Positions 22,634 through 32,959 of a DNA stretch of 64,000 nt are shown in pieces. The first letter of the stretch is position 1. Each line of letters begins with the position of its first letter. Both the position numbers and the translations under genes were made by a program. The DNA comes from Pilaira anomala. Lineage: Eukaryota; Mucoromycota; Mucoromycetes; Mucorales; Mucoraceae. The stretch lies in NCBI GenBank assembly GCA_025716855.1, contig JAIXMQ010000070.1:62001-126000 (forward strand), in the 5' to 3' direction. The notes under the pieces were generated by a model. It did not search any database, was not told the origin of the DNA, and saw nothing but the letters and a program-made list of their open reading frames with translations.

Positions 22634-24190
22634 ATGCCACCACGAGCAAAAAGAAAGACAAATGTTGATACACACAGCCAGAAGATTGATAGTTACTTTA
22701 AGCCATTGCCAAAGGTAAAAAGAAAAGTTGAAAACGATGAAAACAGTCAAGAAGCTGGACGACCGTCTCCATCGCCACCTAGTTCTCAGTCAAAACCACT
22801 CAAAAGCTTTGGTGAGAATAGAACAGGAACAACAACCACAACAACAACACCATTTGGATTAAAGTCAGAAAATGAAAACATTGGAACCAAATCGTTTGGA
22901 CTTCAAGGAAATAAAGATGACTGTAAAACATTTGGTACGACCAATGCGTTAAAATGGCATCAACAATTTGATAGACAGCCACTAAGGGAGATATCAGTTG
23001 CACCTGTCAGTATAAAAATGTCTTCCATTTGCCGACCTGTGCAACACACATTCCAAGTACTATCTGATCAAGAAATTGAAAGAGGTATTGAGCAATCGAC
23101 TAGTAGTAGATCAAGATATGATGACAATTCACGACCTACTGAAGTAAATAGTAGCTTGGACAGTAATTATTCAAATGTAAAATCACCTATTCTTTCTTAT
23201 CCTGGTCAAAGCGATACACAAGATTCTTTTGAAGTCTATGCAGATGAAGCTCAAATATCAGATACCGTTCGCGGCGGGATTATTCATAGTGTTACAAATT
23301 CAGACGATGAATCCAGCCCCGAAGATAAATTTGAAGTCTATGTAGACAATCAGGAAGAAGACAAATTTGAAGTATATGTTGATAATCAGGCGGAGCAGGA
23401 GGAAGGGTTTGAAGTCTATGCAGATAAAGATAATGCATACACCGATAAATTTGAAGTCTATTTAGATAATAGTAGTGAAGACGGCAATAAATTTGAAGTG
23501 TATGAAGATCAAGATAATGAAAGCGACCAAGACAGTAAATTCGAAGTTTATGTAGATAAAGGTAATGAAAGCGACCAAGACAGTAAATTCGAAGTGTATG
23601 AGGATCAAGATAATGAAAGCGACCAAGACAGTAAATTCGAAGTTTATGTAGATAAAGGTAATGAAAGCGACCAAGACAATAAATTCGAAGTCTCTGCAGA
23701 TAAAGATAATGGAAGCGACAAAGACAGTAAATTCAAAGTTTATGTAGATGAGAATGACACGCAATCTAACAACAGCACCACCACTACTTGTACTATAAAG
23801 GATGATTCTGAATTACGGATAAAGAGCTCTAGTACAATCACTCAACATCAATTAAAGGAGGATAGACGAAATAAAGAAAATGAACCGGTGTCTGATAGCG
23901 AAGAAAAGTCATCAACTATTGTAAATAGCCCTATTGTTAAAAAGAGCTCGTCTACGTTACCAGACTTCTTTAAACGAGGTACCAGTTCACGTTCAACATA
24001 TGGCTCATCATCAAATGGTTTTTTCGATCAATATGATGAACATGTTAAATTTGATGATTCAGAAATACCAGAAGAATTTTCAATCAATGAATTTACATCT
24101 GAATTTACACCTGAATTTAAAGAACCTTCTGTACCTCTTTTCAGTTCCAAACAGAAACATTTACTTCAGGAACGTAAAGAAAAAAGATAA
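22634..24190 (+). CDS. Acidic repeat protein with ABBA-like motif array, KEN box and PIP-like motifs
   Basis: Single open frame of 518 residues; I do not recognise the family. The N-terminus is basic (PPRAKRKT) and carries a PIP-box-like KIDSYFKP (residues 17-24, Ser instead of Gln at position one). Residues 114-117 read RQPL, an RxxL degron-like site. From residue 199 the motif F-[EK]-V-Y-x-D occurs with Phe at 199, 233, 245, 259, 273, 287, 303, 319, 335 and 367, and once as FEVSAD at 351. An additional weak relative is FQVLSD at 140. Spacing settles to 16 residues. A KEN box is at 414-416 and a second PIP-like site (LPDFFK) at 442-447. The motif matches the ABBA consensus for ligands of Cdc20/Cdh1. 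I infer a cell-cycle protein controlled by, or controlling, the APC/C; this is not proven. Confidence 0.8.
   Translation: MPPRAKRKTNVDTHSQKIDSYFKPLPKVKRKVENDENSQEAGRPSPSPPSSQSKPLKSFGENRTGTTTTTTTPFGLKSENENIGTKSFGLQGNKDDCKTFGTTNALKWHQQFDRQPLREISVAPVSIKMSSICRPVQHTFQVLSDQEIERGIEQSTSSRSRYDDNSRPTEVNSSLDSNYSNVKSPILSYPGQSDTQDSFEVYADEAQISDTVRGGIIHSVTNSDDESSPEDKFEVYVDNQEEDKFEVYVDNQAEQEEGFEVYADKDNAYTDKFEVYLDNSSEDGNKFEVYEDQDNESDQDSKFEVYVDKGNESDQDSKFEVYEDQDNESDQDSKFEVYVDKGNESDQDNKFEVSADKDNGSDKDSKFKVYVDENDTQSNNSTTTTCTIKDDSELRIKSSSTITQHQLKEDRRNKENEPVSDSEEKSSTIVNSPIVKKSSSTLPDFFKRGTSSRSTYGSSSNGFFDQYDEHVKFDDSEIPEEFSINEFTSEFTPEFKEPSVPLFSSKQKHLLQERKEKR
23489..23728 (+). repeat. Five tandem 48-bp coding repeats
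   Basis: Five in-frame 16-codon units start at each KFEV of the acidic protein. Units alternate between a VDKGNESDQDS and an EDQDNESDQDS tail, so a 96-bp higher-order repeat is visible and near-identical at nucleotide level. This points to recent unit duplication within the array. Confidence 0.85.
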
Positions 24191-24521
24191 TACTACTAAT
24201 TTCCATTCATACTACTGCTTTATCATCATATTTCATCTATATCCCTCTTTTTCTCACACATCATACTCACATTCTCACCTCTCTCCTCCAGCAATATCGT
24301 TTTTATTACTAAAATACCCACTCACCCTTTTTTTTTTTTTTTCTCAATTTAATATTTATAAATAAATGAGACTAATCATAAAACACCGGAAGAGTACATA
24401 CATAGTCAATGAAAAAAAAAAAAAAAAGGATTGAATATACACAAAAGTATACATATGCATTTATTAAAGTGTGTATATATAAAATAAAATATGATCGAAC
24501 CAGCAATATAAAAAAAGAAAT
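24191..24521. other. Convergent 3' flanks
   Basis: The 331 bp between two convergent stop codons. It is pyrimidine-rich after the acidic protein stop, then A-rich. No gene seen. Confidence 0.5.
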
Positions 24522-26482
24522 CTAAAACAAATCATCTTCCACAAAAGCAACACCATCTTTATCAAAGGCTAGGTCCAAGAATTGACCCTGTGCATCTTTC
24601 TTCACTTTAGCACTAAATGAAAGATCATACACATCAAAGCCAAAATCAAGATCTTTTAGACTTTTTAATCGAATATATCTATAGCCTGTATCTGTCACAA
24701 TAAATTCGCATTCTAGTAACTGTAGATCCTCATTCATTTCTATGTATTGACAGCTAAAGCTTCTAGAAGACTGTAATTTAAACTATTTGATGATGGTTAT
24801 TAATTACTTGTTGTATATGTAGATATCTATATTATTTTACCCAGTTTAATCCATCATATGACATTTCAATCACCAAGTTTGTTCTATATCCATAAGGATG
24901 GCGTACGAGAAATCGGTATTTTAAAGAAGTACGCATCGGCATTAATAAATCCAATCCAATGTAATCTCCAGCATGAATATCTAAAAAAAAAAAAAGATTA
25001 AAAAAAGAGTGAAATGATAATTTTTCTTCTTCTTTCTTACTTTGAATTGATTTCCATGAAGTTTGATCACTTTTATCTACTGCATTTGCATACTTGTATT
25101 GATGATAATGTTTACTAAAGAAATCGTCATGCATTTCCCTTGATATATCTACATCCACACTTGGAGTATAGGAGAACAACTCAATATCGGGTAATATTTT
25201 TTTGTTGGTTAAAAATAAACAGCGATCATCTTTACATGGTGATCTAGCATTACGATCAAATTCAACTTCCAAGTGAGGATCAATAGGTGCTACGCCTTCT
25301 TCTTCTTCCAAATCATTATATAACACAATTAACCCTAAATCCATTTGTTCTATTTCCTCTTTCGTTAATTGCTTTGTATAATTTCCTGTTCCTTCTAATT
25401 GATAAGGTATTTGGTTCATAAACATGACAAAGTACATGTCTGCATACTGATCCACGACTGCGTTTTTATCATAATGATCAACGAAACTAGTGACTGCAGC
25501 CTTTGCAACAAATGTACCTGATTCTAAATCAATATAACAAGTATGTAACTCGAGATCTATTTTTCCACAATAATAATTTAAATATATATATTCACTTTTT
25601 GTCTTACAAAGTCAAAAATTTACTTACCTTTGTTTGTAAAGCAATATCTCCATTGGGAATCAATAAGAGCAGCATGACTACTAGACTGACCATGAATCAA
25701 ATGAGGTGACTTGAGAAAATTAGCATACGTACTTCTGAGCTTAAGATCCTTTCTGGGTATATCTTGAAAGTAACAATAAGGTGTTTTTGAAAGACGACAT
25801 GCATGGTATCTTGCAGATGAACCCATCTTGGCTGGTGCATTGATTACGCTTAATTTATTCGGAGTACAATTGTTTGTATGAATCATCTATATATATATAT
25901 AATTTAGCTTATATATAATAAAGAAACCCTCAATTACTAACTACTTACATCAATATTGATCTTTAAATTTGGATTATCATTCCATACAATATAATTGGAA
26001 AACATATCATATTGACATAATTCAACTAAGATAGGCTTTACTTTCTCATCCAATTCCTTTTCATGATTTAATAGTATAATTGTAGTTGTAAGCGCTCGGC
26101 CTTCATCCGGATATACCTTATCTAATAAATCGACTTCTTCCAATATCTCATTATAATGCTCTTGATATTTTTCAGTACTAAAGAATCCAACATGAATTAA
26201 TAAGAATAAACAACTTGAAATAACTAGTGTTGCTAATAGAATCGTCTCTAACCATCCCGATTGATGGTATCGTTTTATTAATCGTCTTTTCCAAACTGAT
26301 AAATGTTTACGTAATTTACTTTCTTCCCAAAGTCTTTGAATATAAGGTGGAATACGATGCTGAAACGGATCGGAACTGATGTTGATGTGGATTCCTCTTA
26401 GTGAAGACTGACTTGTTGAACTAGTGGATGGACGTCGAGATGATAAAGAGAATTTTTTTTCATGTCCAGAAGCTGAACGCAT
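24522..26482 (-). CDS. Type II membrane protein, possible glycosyltransferase-like
   Basis: Five exons (25949-26482, 25628-25886, 25041-25556, 24841-24980, 24522-24782) sum to 1710 nt, 569 residues. A Ser/Arg-rich cytosolic N-terminus of about 75 residues is followed by one membrane segment (ILLATLVISSCLFLLIHVGFF, residues about 80-100), so the bulk should lie in the lumen. The block TTTIILLNHEK...YIVWNDNP, then SSARYHACRLSKTPYCYFQDI and SPHLIHGQSSSHA, looks like the start of a GT-A-fold glycosyltransferase of the type seen in many fungi. However, the usual acidic DDD/DxD cluster is only QDI here. The C-terminal 150 residues (DYIGLDLLMP, RFLVRHPYGYRTNLVIEMSYDGLNW) suggest a beta-sandwich of the discoidin type. 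Function is unassigned. Confidence 0.7.
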
Positions 26483-26664
26483 GATGACGCTTTAAATAAA
26501 AGAAAAAAAAAAATATAGAAGAGAGAGAGAGAGAGAGAGATAGAAGGGAAAAGAGTAAAAAAAAAGTTAAATGTATGTAATAAAGAAGGGGGTTAAACAG
26601 AAAAAAAAAAAAAAATATATATTTCCAAAGTCACGTTCTTTTTCCTTTTTTTTTTATTTTTTTT

Positions 26665-28577
26665 TTAAAAGTTGTCAGCTAAATAATTATCTTCATCCAT
26701 AAATGTTGCCACTACAGTTCTATCAGCAAATTTACGACCAGCAAGTGCACGTAACGCTTCTAAAGTTTGGTCTTTTGTTTCATATCGAACAAAAATCTAA
26801 TAGAAAATATTAATACAGTTTGACAGGTAAAGTATACTACAGTTAGTACTTACTAATCCACAACCAGGTACAGGTTCAGATTTGTTAGGTCTTGGAATCT
26901 TCATATCTATAATCTTTCCAAACTTTGAACATTCTTCTGCAATGTCATCCCAAATATCTTGATATTCATCATCATCTTCTAATTCTTCAGGTGTTACCAT
27001 ATTCATCAATTGCAATACACGAGTAGCTTCATCTTCTTTTGCACTAGCAACAGGTAAATAATCTTGAATGTTGACAGGTACTTCACCAGTATATTCAGGA
27101 GGAAGTAAACCATGTTTAGCTCCAACACTAGCTCTTTGAACAACTAATTTACGATCACCTAATTCCATATTATTTAATCCTGTACAAGCTAAATCTGTCA
27201 CTTGAGGATCAGCATATTCACAGAATGCAAATCCCTTATTAGCGCCTGTAATAGGATCTTTAACTAAATTGAATGCGCGTAATTCACCAAATGATTTCAA
27301 TAATTCAACTACTTGATCATCATTTAAATAAACAGGAAGACCACCAATAAATATTTTGTTGGGTGTATCTGGTACATTTGTTGATACTAAACCAGGTAAT
27401 TGAGTTGGTAATTCAATATATTCACCATTCACAGGTGGTTGATAATCTTTAGGTCTACGAATCTTTAATTGTTGACCTTGAAACATAATACCATCAATGG
27501 CCATAGCTGAAGTAGCTTGTTCAGGTGTTTGAAATTCAACAAATGCATAATTCTTATCATGATTAATTTGAACGGCTAATACGGGTGTAGTATCTGCTAA
27601 ATTAAGTTGTACCATGGTAGCATTAAAGAAATCGGCCATTGGTTTCTCTTCAATTCCAAAAGGAATTTGACCAACATAAAGTCTTTTAGCTTGTCTTGCT
27701 AAAGTAGCATTTAATGCAACAGGACCTGCAGCACCTTGAGTAACTCTGATACGTGAACCATCATGCATTGTAGCATGATCAGGAGGAGGTTGGAATGATT
27801 GAGGAGTACGTGTACCAACTACTTGACCAGGTAAAGGAAATAAACCAGTAGATTTCACTTGTTCTGCCGTCATACCTTCCATACCAGCAGGTACCATATC
27901 CCAATTATGAAGTTTTCTTTCTCTTTTACTTAAAGGAATTACATTCTCATCTTCGCGACCACCTCCACGACGTCCACCACTATGACTACGTCTTCTACTT
28001 GTACGACGTGGACTAGGACTTCTTCTACGCGATCTACGGTAGTCGCGATCATCACGATTTCTACCATGATGACGATCACCACGAGGAGAACGTTCACGTC
28101 TATCTCGAGATCTTCTACGTCTTGTGTCGCGTCCTCTGTCATGGTGGCGATCTCTACTATGACGTCTCTCTCTTTCTCCTCCTCCTCCTCTTTCCATATT
28201 TCCTCCTTCTCTTCTACGATAATCTTCATTACCTCCATGGTAACCTATTTCCTCACCATAGCGTCCTTTTAAGTTTTAACAATTAGTTTAAGCTTTCTTT
28301 ATCAATATATATATATATATATACATATAGAAGTTTACCTTGGTATTCATGACCATAAGGATTTTCATTCGATCCGTGAAGTTCTTGACCTACTGAATTA
28401 AGAAAAGAACTAGCAAGATCTGCTGCAGAAGGTGGAGGTGGAGCTACTCAATAAAAAAAGAAAGAATAGTGTTAATCTTTTTTTTTTATAATCATCTTTT
28501 TTTTATTTTATTTTTTTTTTTATTTTAAAAAAGATAAAAATTTTACCAGCTTGGTCTCTATTCCAACCGTAAGACAT
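26665..28577 (-). CDS. Splicing factor U2AF large subunit
   Basis: Four exons (28547-28577, 28339-28446, 26854-28265, 26665-26796) sum to 1683 nt, 560 residues. An Arg/Ser/Asp-rich N-terminal RS domain (residues about 80-150) is followed by RRM1 (RLYVGQIPFGI ... NYAFVEFQT), RRM2 (KIFIGGLPVYLND ... GFAFCEYAD) and a C-terminal UHM-type RRM (CGLIFVRYETKDQ...GRKFADRTVVATF). This is the standard U2AF65/Prp2 architecture and length. The protein binds the polypyrimidine tract at 3' splice sites with the small subunit. This is notable here because introns in the window are full of T runs. The acceptor for exon 2 is ambiguous by one codon (28446 or 28443). Confidence 0.95.
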
Positions 28578-29272
28578 TATATTTGTATGCTTTTTATGTT
28601 TTAAGAAAAAAGATAGAAAAGAGATGAATTGTTGGTATAAATAAAGTGGATTTTTTTTTTCTTAAAAAGAAAAAATATTTATATATATATATACACAACA
28701 CACAAGAAAAAAAAAAAAACTGTCGTGGTTATTTTTTTTTTATAAAAAAAAAAAAGGCTTGAAAAACAAAGTCCTCTACGTCATTTTTTTTTTTTTTTTT
28801 GATTTTTATTTTATTTCTATTACTCTTTTAAACATAATGTCATTTCCAGGTACAAACTAGTTCAATAACACGGTCAGTAATTACCTGTTACGCTCTAAAG
28901 AATGAATACTTGAACTTTTTTTTTTTTTAAAAAAAGTAAGTATAGTTTAAACCTTGCAATAACGCAAACTGTTGTCAACCGCCGTCAAACAACTTAGTAG
29001 AAACAATACACCAATTTCTTTTTGTAAGCATTTCAAGTAATACTAACAATATATCAGAAATTGCCATAGATATTGACTCTTATATCATGAAAAAAAGACA
29101 TTAAATGCATTACAGTTGTCATGTTAAGTCTACATAAATGAAATATGCAAAATAATCAAAAAGAATGATAAGCAACGTGTCACGCGTATGATATTAAAAT
29201 TACAGGTGTGGCCATGGTGATCTTTTTTTTTTTTTTATTCTACAGTTTTTTTTTTTTATGTGAATATAAAAT
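28578..29272. other. Intergenic stretch, no gene seen
   Basis: AT-rich spacer containing the U2AF promoter side and the 3' flank of the Mim1-like gene. It has several 10-20 base poly(A)/poly(T) runs and no coding signal. Confidence 0.5.
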
Positions 29273-29566
29273 TTAGTTTTGAAGTAATTTTTGTTCACGT
29301 TTTACTTCGGTAGAAACGGCTTTCTTGTATTCACTAGTAGCGCTAGAAGGAACACCATGAAGACCAAGTGCAGGTCTAGTAAAACCAAACCAACCATATT
29401 TGAATAAAAGCTCATTAGCTAAAATTTCTCCAAACCCAAGCATGACGCCGTTGAAAAAGGGTAAAACAAAGTTGATGGCGGTTGATTTCATTGCCCAGAG
29501 AAAGGTGGTGTTATAGTACCAAGGTTCACGTTTTATAAGTGCTCCACCATTACTTGAGTTAGACAT
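29273..29566 (-). CDS. Mitochondrial outer-membrane import protein Mim1/Tom13-like
   Basis: Uninterrupted 97-codon frame. The core INFVLPFFNGVMLGFGEILANELL is one predicted membrane span with a GxxxG pattern (GVMLG) and the GFGE signature typical of Mim1. A short hydrophilic N-terminus and a charged C-terminus flank it. Mim1, with Mim2, inserts single- and multi-span helical proteins into the mitochondrial outer membrane. Small size and the position of the span agree with the family. It is divergently paired with the OST subunit gene, 181 bp away. Confidence 0.85.
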   Translation of the reverse strand: MSNSSNGGALIKREPWYYNTTFLWAMKSTAINFVLPFFNGVMLGFGEILANELLFKYGWFGFTRPALGLHGVPSSATSEYKKAVSTEVKREQKLLQN

Positions 29567-29747
29567 CTTTAAATATTAAAAATTAAAATAATTATACAAA
29601 AAAGAGAAGAGAAAAATGAAAAATTGCGAGTTAAAAAATTCAATTTAACCAATTACAATTTTGTATTTCTTTATATTTACACGTCTTTTTTTATTTTTTT
29701 CTATTTTACTTTTCATTTTTTTTTTCATATATATATATTAAAACAAG

Positions 29748-30107
29748 ATGACAGCCTACGTAAGTTTTGAATAAACTCGAAAAACTCAACTCAATACTAA
29801 CTGAAAAAGCTTGAAACAGGACGAATGGATGACAGCAACACCTATTAGTGCACCTATTCCTACTTCTGTATACCCCATGGTCACTTTTATTACAATTGCT
29901 GCAGGACTTTTTGCAGCAGGTCGTTTCGCCATGTAAGCTTTTTTTTTTTTTTTAAAAAAAAAACTTTCATTTCCACTAAAACATATATATTACAGTCTGG
30001 ATAGCAAGACAGCCCTTATTCAACAAATTCAAGCCGCTTTACTTGCTTCAGTACTTTTAGGTTTCGGTAGCATTTTCGCTTCTAATGCTGCCGGTCTTTA
30101 TCTTTAA
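29748..30107 (+). CDS. Oligosaccharyltransferase subunit Ost5/TMEM258-like
   Basis: Three exons (29748-29759, 29820-29932, 29996-30107) encode 78 residues. Exon 1 has only four codons. Two membrane helices are clear: VTFITIAAGLFAAGRFA and ALLASVLLGFGSIFASNAAGLYL. The region SAPIPTSVYPMVTF matches the luminal N-terminus of TMEM258 and the second helix with LLGFGSIF is characteristic. The protein is a small structural subunit of the ER N-glycosylation complex. The length matches the family (about 79-86 residues). Confidence 0.88.
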
Positions 30108-30252
30108 AACAAAACGTGTTTTCGCTATTAAAATAAAAACTGAAAATTGTACCTGAAAGTACCGTCACAATTTAACTATATCTTTTTTTTTTTTTTTTTT
30201 TTTTTTTTTGTAATATATTTTCTCTCTTTTTTCTCAATTGTTTTTATACACC

Positions 30253-31144
30253 ATGAGCGAACAAGTAATTAAACCAGGAAAGACAGCAAAAAAACTAGAC
30301 ATTGTTATTGATAAATGGTGTAATTTATGCGCTAGTTCTTTAACGTAATAATAACAAAGAATAAAAAAACTCAATGTGCTGAAGAGAAACGTTCATGTAG
30401 GAAAGAGATACTATTACGCAAACTCGATTCCGTTGTACCCGAATTAAAAGAGCTGTTAATAGATGCTCTTCAACAAGGGCAACAATATATGGCTACAGAA
30501 CTCAAGGTAAACTCATAAGAGAGAGAGAGAGAGCCAACCACAACTTTTTTTTTATATTTATTTACAGCGAACGACTGGCGCAATGATAGAACAAGAACAT
30601 TTAATAGAGAAAATGAACCAACTAGATGAATTAATACAAATGGCAAAACAAAGACAGCCAGTCAGTCAAAGGTTCGAAAAAAAAAGAGAAGAATGTCACA
30701 TAGTCGCTAAATCGAATTAAAAATAATAGGCTAGCACCAACACCACAACAGATCATGCGAGGCGTAAGCTGGCGTGAAAAACAAAAAGAAAGCAACCAAT
30801 TAATAGCAGAATATGAGAAAGTGAGCTATATAGATCAAGTTTTTTTTTTTATTGCAAATTTATATTAAATTATATGTGATAGATTAGACGAGAAAATGAT
30901 GAAATGATGATACGATTAGCAGCTGCAAAGAATAAACTATCAAGTAAAAGGACAAAGATTACAGACGATGTTGAAAAGTTTAAAAAGGTGAGGAATGAAT
31001 TTAATTACTTTATACAAAGCAGTTTGTTACTAAAAAAAAAAAAAAAAAATGGGTTTATAGGCTTCAAACGTGATAAGATCGATCAATCAAAACGAATTGG
31101 TGAATATAATGAGTAAAATGGACTTAATACCTGAAAGAACTTGA
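30253..31144 (+). CDS. Small coiled-coil protein, unknown
   Basis: Six exons (30253-30344, 30401-30506, 30568-30671, 30730-30820, 30883-30987, 31061-31144) sum to 582 nt, 193 residues. The donor of intron 3 (GTTCGA) is unusual, but the join keeps the frame. The product is almost all helical with heptad-like hydrophobics: KEILLRKLDSVVPELKELLIDAL, then MIEQEHLIEKMNQLDELI, and a charged second coil around EYEKIRRENDEMMIRL. Small coiled-coil proteins of kinetochore (for example Nnf1-like) or vesicle complexes look like this. I find no diagnostic motif and make no assignment. Confidence 0.7.
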
Positions 31145-31264
31145 ATCAGAATTGATTAAATAAAATAAAAATAAAAAAGTGTTTGTTTGTAAACCTCAAT
31201 TCAGGGACTTGTTTTTTTCCTCTTTTTTTTTTTTTTATCTGCAAAAAAAAATTTAAATAAAAAA

Positions 31265-31615
31265 ATGTCGCCTTTTCCTCAAACTGACAACAATCCCACA
31301 GCCACTATAAAACTTTATGAACTTATTAAAGAACGCGATTTAATTGAACTAGAAGACGAACCACCTCAACAACATACAGAGAAGCCTTTAATGGAAGTTA
31401 ATATTAAATTTGAAGACTTGATTGGTGATCAACAAGTTTCTTTTATTAGAAATGAACAGACTCAAGGAACAAAAAATCAAAAACCAGACAACATTATGCA
31501 ATATATGGAAGTCATGGATTATATTGATAAATGTAATCAAACACATGCAATGTTGATGCAACAAGTAGCTGAAACTCGTTTACGTTGTCGCAAGTTATTT
31601 TATGAATTCATGTAA
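31265..31615 (+). CDS. Small acidic/helical protein, unknown
   Basis: A 116-codon intronless frame with a good start context and stop, lying between the coiled-coil gene and the convergent methyltransferase gene. The first half is polar and acidic (ELIKERDLIELEDEPP), the second half is a helix-forming segment with regularly spaced Met/Leu/Ile (MQYMEVMDYIDKCNQTHAMLMQQ). It might be a small subunit of a larger complex. No family recognised. Confidence 0.6.
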   Translation: MSPFPQTDNNPTATIKLYELIKERDLIELEDEPPQQHTEKPLMEVNIKFEDLIGDQQVSFIRNEQTQGTKNQKPDNIMQYMEVMDYIDKCNQTHAMLMQQVAETRLRCRKLFYEFM

Positions 31616-31688
31616 TTTGCCTTCTTTTTTTTTTATGTACATGTAAAAAAAAAAAAAAAACAATATGATAATAGTAATAAAAAAAAGT

Positions 31689-32648
31689 TTACAATTCATT
31701 ACCAATTGTAACCCAATAATCACGAAGATTATTCTTTCTACCAAAGATTTCTAAATATTTACCGTTTGGTACTAATTCTTCAATCATCTCATACAACTCT
31801 TCAGGTTTTTGACTTTGTCCACGTCTTTCAGAAAAGATGACATCTGAACCAACTGAGTGACGACAATTGATAGGATCATTTCCTTTTCTAGCGACAAGAC
31901 AAGTTTCTTTGGCATGTTGTAAATAATAACCATGACCTTTGGCCATACGACGATTGACAGTTTGCTTTACCCAGGTGATATCATCTACATAGGTATATCC
32001 CCATTTTTCCATCAACTCAAATGCTTTTGCATACTTGTTATTGATCACCCAAATAAATAAAAATCCATTCGTCTGAAGTTTAGGTATCGGGATATCTTCA
32101 ATACAGACATCTGGTAATTGTTGATAGGCAATTGCTACACCACGAGTAGGTGCATGTGTAGCGAGCTGCCATGGTGGATCAGTTACAATCACATCAAATT
32201 GTACTTCTTTTGCTAAAGACTACTTTTTTTTTTTTTCCTTTTTTTTTTAGTAATGTATTTTATATATTTAATCCTTTTTAAAAAAACTTACATCCCAATC
32301 ATATGTCATTACATTGGCTTTAATAGGTACACACCATTCAGGTGCTTCAAATTCTTCCAAGTCTGTATTGTTTTGGTTGAGCAAAAAAAAAAAAAAAATT
32401 TTTTTTTGTTCATTCAAATAAAATGTTTTACCTTGTTCTTCTTCTTCATTGTCTTTATTTAGACTCTTTTCTAATACAGTAATTTCACTTTCAACAGCTT
32501 CAATTTCGAGTTTCAAGTCAATTTCTTTTTGTAGTAAAGCTTTTATTGTTTTATCTGAAACAGCTTCTTCATTTATTTCTTCAATTTCAGAAAGTGATAA
32601 AGGAGTCACTTCCCTTAAAGGAGAAGATTCTCTTGAAGAATCAGACAT
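31689..32648 (-). CDS. MT-A70 family adenine N6-methyltransferase, MTA1-like (candidate DNA 6mA writer)
   Basis: Three exons (32432-32648, 32292-32362, 31689-32219) sum to 819 nt, 272 residues. The catalytic motif DPPW is at 110-113, followed by QLATHAPTRGVAIAY, DGFLFIWV-type NGFLFIWVI, TWVKQTVNRRMAKGHGYYLQH, SERRGQSQKPEE and the terminal YWVTIGNEL. The protein has no CCCH zinc fingers and only a short acidic coiled N-terminus. That distinguishes it from METTL3/Ime4, and the PTRG and KGHGYYLQH blocks are as I remember them in MTA1 proteins of ciliates and early-diverging fungi. MTA1 with partners methylates adenine in ApT of DNA. I infer the same role here; RNA methylation cannot be excluded from sequence. 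Confidence 0.82.
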
Positions 32649-32658
32649 GACAATGCAA

Positions 32659-32697
<39 letters not shown>

Positions 32698-32959
32698 TAA
32701 AAACACGAACTTGGCTTCTTTTGTGACTAGTACCGCGTTTGAGCGTATCTTTTTTAAAGAAAGTAATTGATTGGTTTAAGGAGATTGAATCAAGGTACAT
32801 CCAATTAAAGTGATGAAAGCATGGCATGCGGTATGAAATAGGTCTTCTTTTCGAAAAGGGATTAAATTAAATTGATTTCTACCATTTCTTTTTTTTTTTT
32901 TTTTTTTTTTTTTTTCCTTTTCCCTTTTTCCTTTATGTTGTTTAACAAATACTTATAGA
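32649..32959. promoter_or_regulatory. Divergent promoter region between methyltransferase and cyclin
   Basis: About 311 bp between divergent ATGs, bordered by a 31-base poly(A) at 32664-32694 and a poly(T) at about 32889-32915. No specific site could be assigned. Confidence 0.4.

Noticed and set aside
26797..28197. Open frame of 466 codons taken as the whole U2AF protein
   Set aside because: It misses the N-terminal exons and reads through the donor at 26853 into intron sequence; the last RRM continues in the exon at 26665-26796.
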